Shown one piece after another: positions 63,726-64,000 of a stretch of DNA of 64,000 nucleotides (its first letter is position 1; every line of letters starts with the position of its first letter). This DNA is from Streptomyces antibioticus (GTDB taxonomy: Bacteria > Actinomycetota > Actinomycetes > Streptomycetales > Streptomycetaceae), in NCBI RefSeq assembly GCF_001514065.1, contig NZ_KQ948430.1, forward strand, positions 1-64,000, written 5' to 3'. The position numbers and the translations under genes are program-made. The notes beneath the pieces were generated by a model that did no database searches, was not told where the DNA came from, and worked only from the letters and a program-made list of their open reading frames with translations.

Positions 63726-63774
63726 ACTTGTGAAGACCCTTGCGGCCGAACTTCCCGGAGTGCTTCAACTCGGC

Positions 63775-63876
63775 TTGACCGACTGGCCGTACAGGACTTA
63801 CGTTCTCAATGTGCGGCCTTTCGCAGCCGCCCGCAGTCGCGAAGCCCCCGGTTGTTCCCCCGTGATCGGGGGCTTC
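63775..63876 (+). promoter_or_regulatory. Promoter, leaderless 18-codon ORF and terminator (attenuator-like unit)
   Basis: TTGACC (63775-63780) and TACGTT (63799-63804), 18 bases apart, form a good promoter. An ATG at 63809 falls where transcription should start, opening an 18-codon frame (MCGLSQPPAVAKPPVVPP) whose TGA (63863-63865) lies inside a hairpin. The hairpin GAAGCCCCCG / CGGGGGCTTC (63841-63850 and 63867-63876) is a perfect 10-base terminator stem; the second CCCCCG at 63857-63862 can pair instead with CGGGGG in a 6-base stem with a TGAT loop. Two exclusive structures plus a leader peptide resemble an attenuator of a gene beyond the window. It may also be a small RNA. Confidence 0.55.
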
Positions 63877-64000
63877 GTTCTGCCCTCAACTCCCTTTTCG
63901 GGCGCTCCGAGGCGCGATTCGCTCACCCTCGGTCACCATGCGGAATGCGCCCCATCTGCTCCCACCTCGCCAAACGGCCTGTGCGGCACCCTACGGCGGG

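Noticed and set aside
63775-63876. 6C RNA motif
   Set aside because: C-runs have five C and lie in stems rather than in the loops of two hairpins, so it does not fit the 6C consensus.

Overview
The window is chromosomal DNA from a Streptomyces species or a very close actinomycete. It has very high GC with strong third-position GC bias, GTG and TTG starts, GGAGG-type ribosome binding sites and a DasR operator in front of crr-ptsI. It also carries a conservon, rbpA behind a SigR promoter, and the rbpA-fxsA-ppm1 block. From memory, order and content resemble the S. coelicolor SCO1390-SCO1434 region, with extra genes inserted (glpFK, conservon, pxp cluster). I see no insertion sequence, prophage, tRNA, rRNA or CRISPR array. 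About 54 genes cover most of the sequence.

Layout. 0.2-2.6 kb: DasR-controlled crr-ptsI (PTS). 2.6-8.2 kb: a hypothetical protein, acetoacetyl-CoA synthetase, a GH31 alpha-glucosidase. 8.2-13.1 kb: Nudix hydrolase, exported D-Ala-D-Ala dipeptidase, a DUF35/thiolase pair, a degenerate-EAL/GGDEF protein. 13.4-15.7 kb: glycerol facilitator and glycerol kinase. 15.8-23.9 kb: a conservon (sensor kinase, roadblock, DUF742, GTPase) with a fused 5-oxoprolinase/hydantoinase gene lying between the DUF742 and GTPase genes. 24.3-32.1 kb: a small membrane protein, then a three-gene SMC-like ATPase operon organised like MukBEF or Wadjet JetABC but with no nuclease gene. 32.2-37.5 kb: a GntR regulator divergent from a transporter, a D-glutamate cyclase-like protein and PxpABC (5-oxoprolinase). 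37.6-40.8 kb: two glycosyltransferases and an SGNH hydrolase in an overlapping operon. 41-46.8 kb: HEAT and ankyrin proteins, a small membrane protein with an FtsK-like partner, and a MocR regulator. 46.9-49.7 kb: YczE-type protein, GDPD and an MFS protein. 49.9-51.9 kb: rbpA, fxsA, ppm1. 52.4-59 kb: amidohydrolase, Lrp regulator, a phosphotransferase/DUF7064-like pair, acyl-CoA dehydrogenase. 59.3-63.7 kb: chitinase with DasR-like sites, TetR regulator, a 48-aa membrane protein, C39-like peptidase, a P-loop kinase. 63.8 kb: a promoter, 18-codon ORF and terminator unit at the edge.

How the genes work together. DasR sites link sugar transport (crr-ptsI) with chitin degradation at the two ends of the window. 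The 34.3-37.5 kb genes form a plausible route D-glutamate -> 5-oxoproline -> glutamate, and a second, unrelated 5-oxoprolinase sits in the conservon. Two lipid/CoA-type operons 48 kb apart share the perfect palindrome CTGACGNNNCGTCAG.

The best candidates for something undescribed are the SMC operon without its nuclease, the oxoprolinase-containing conservon, the shared palindrome, and the attenuator-like unit at the right end. All functional calls are by motif and family recognition; no database search was run.
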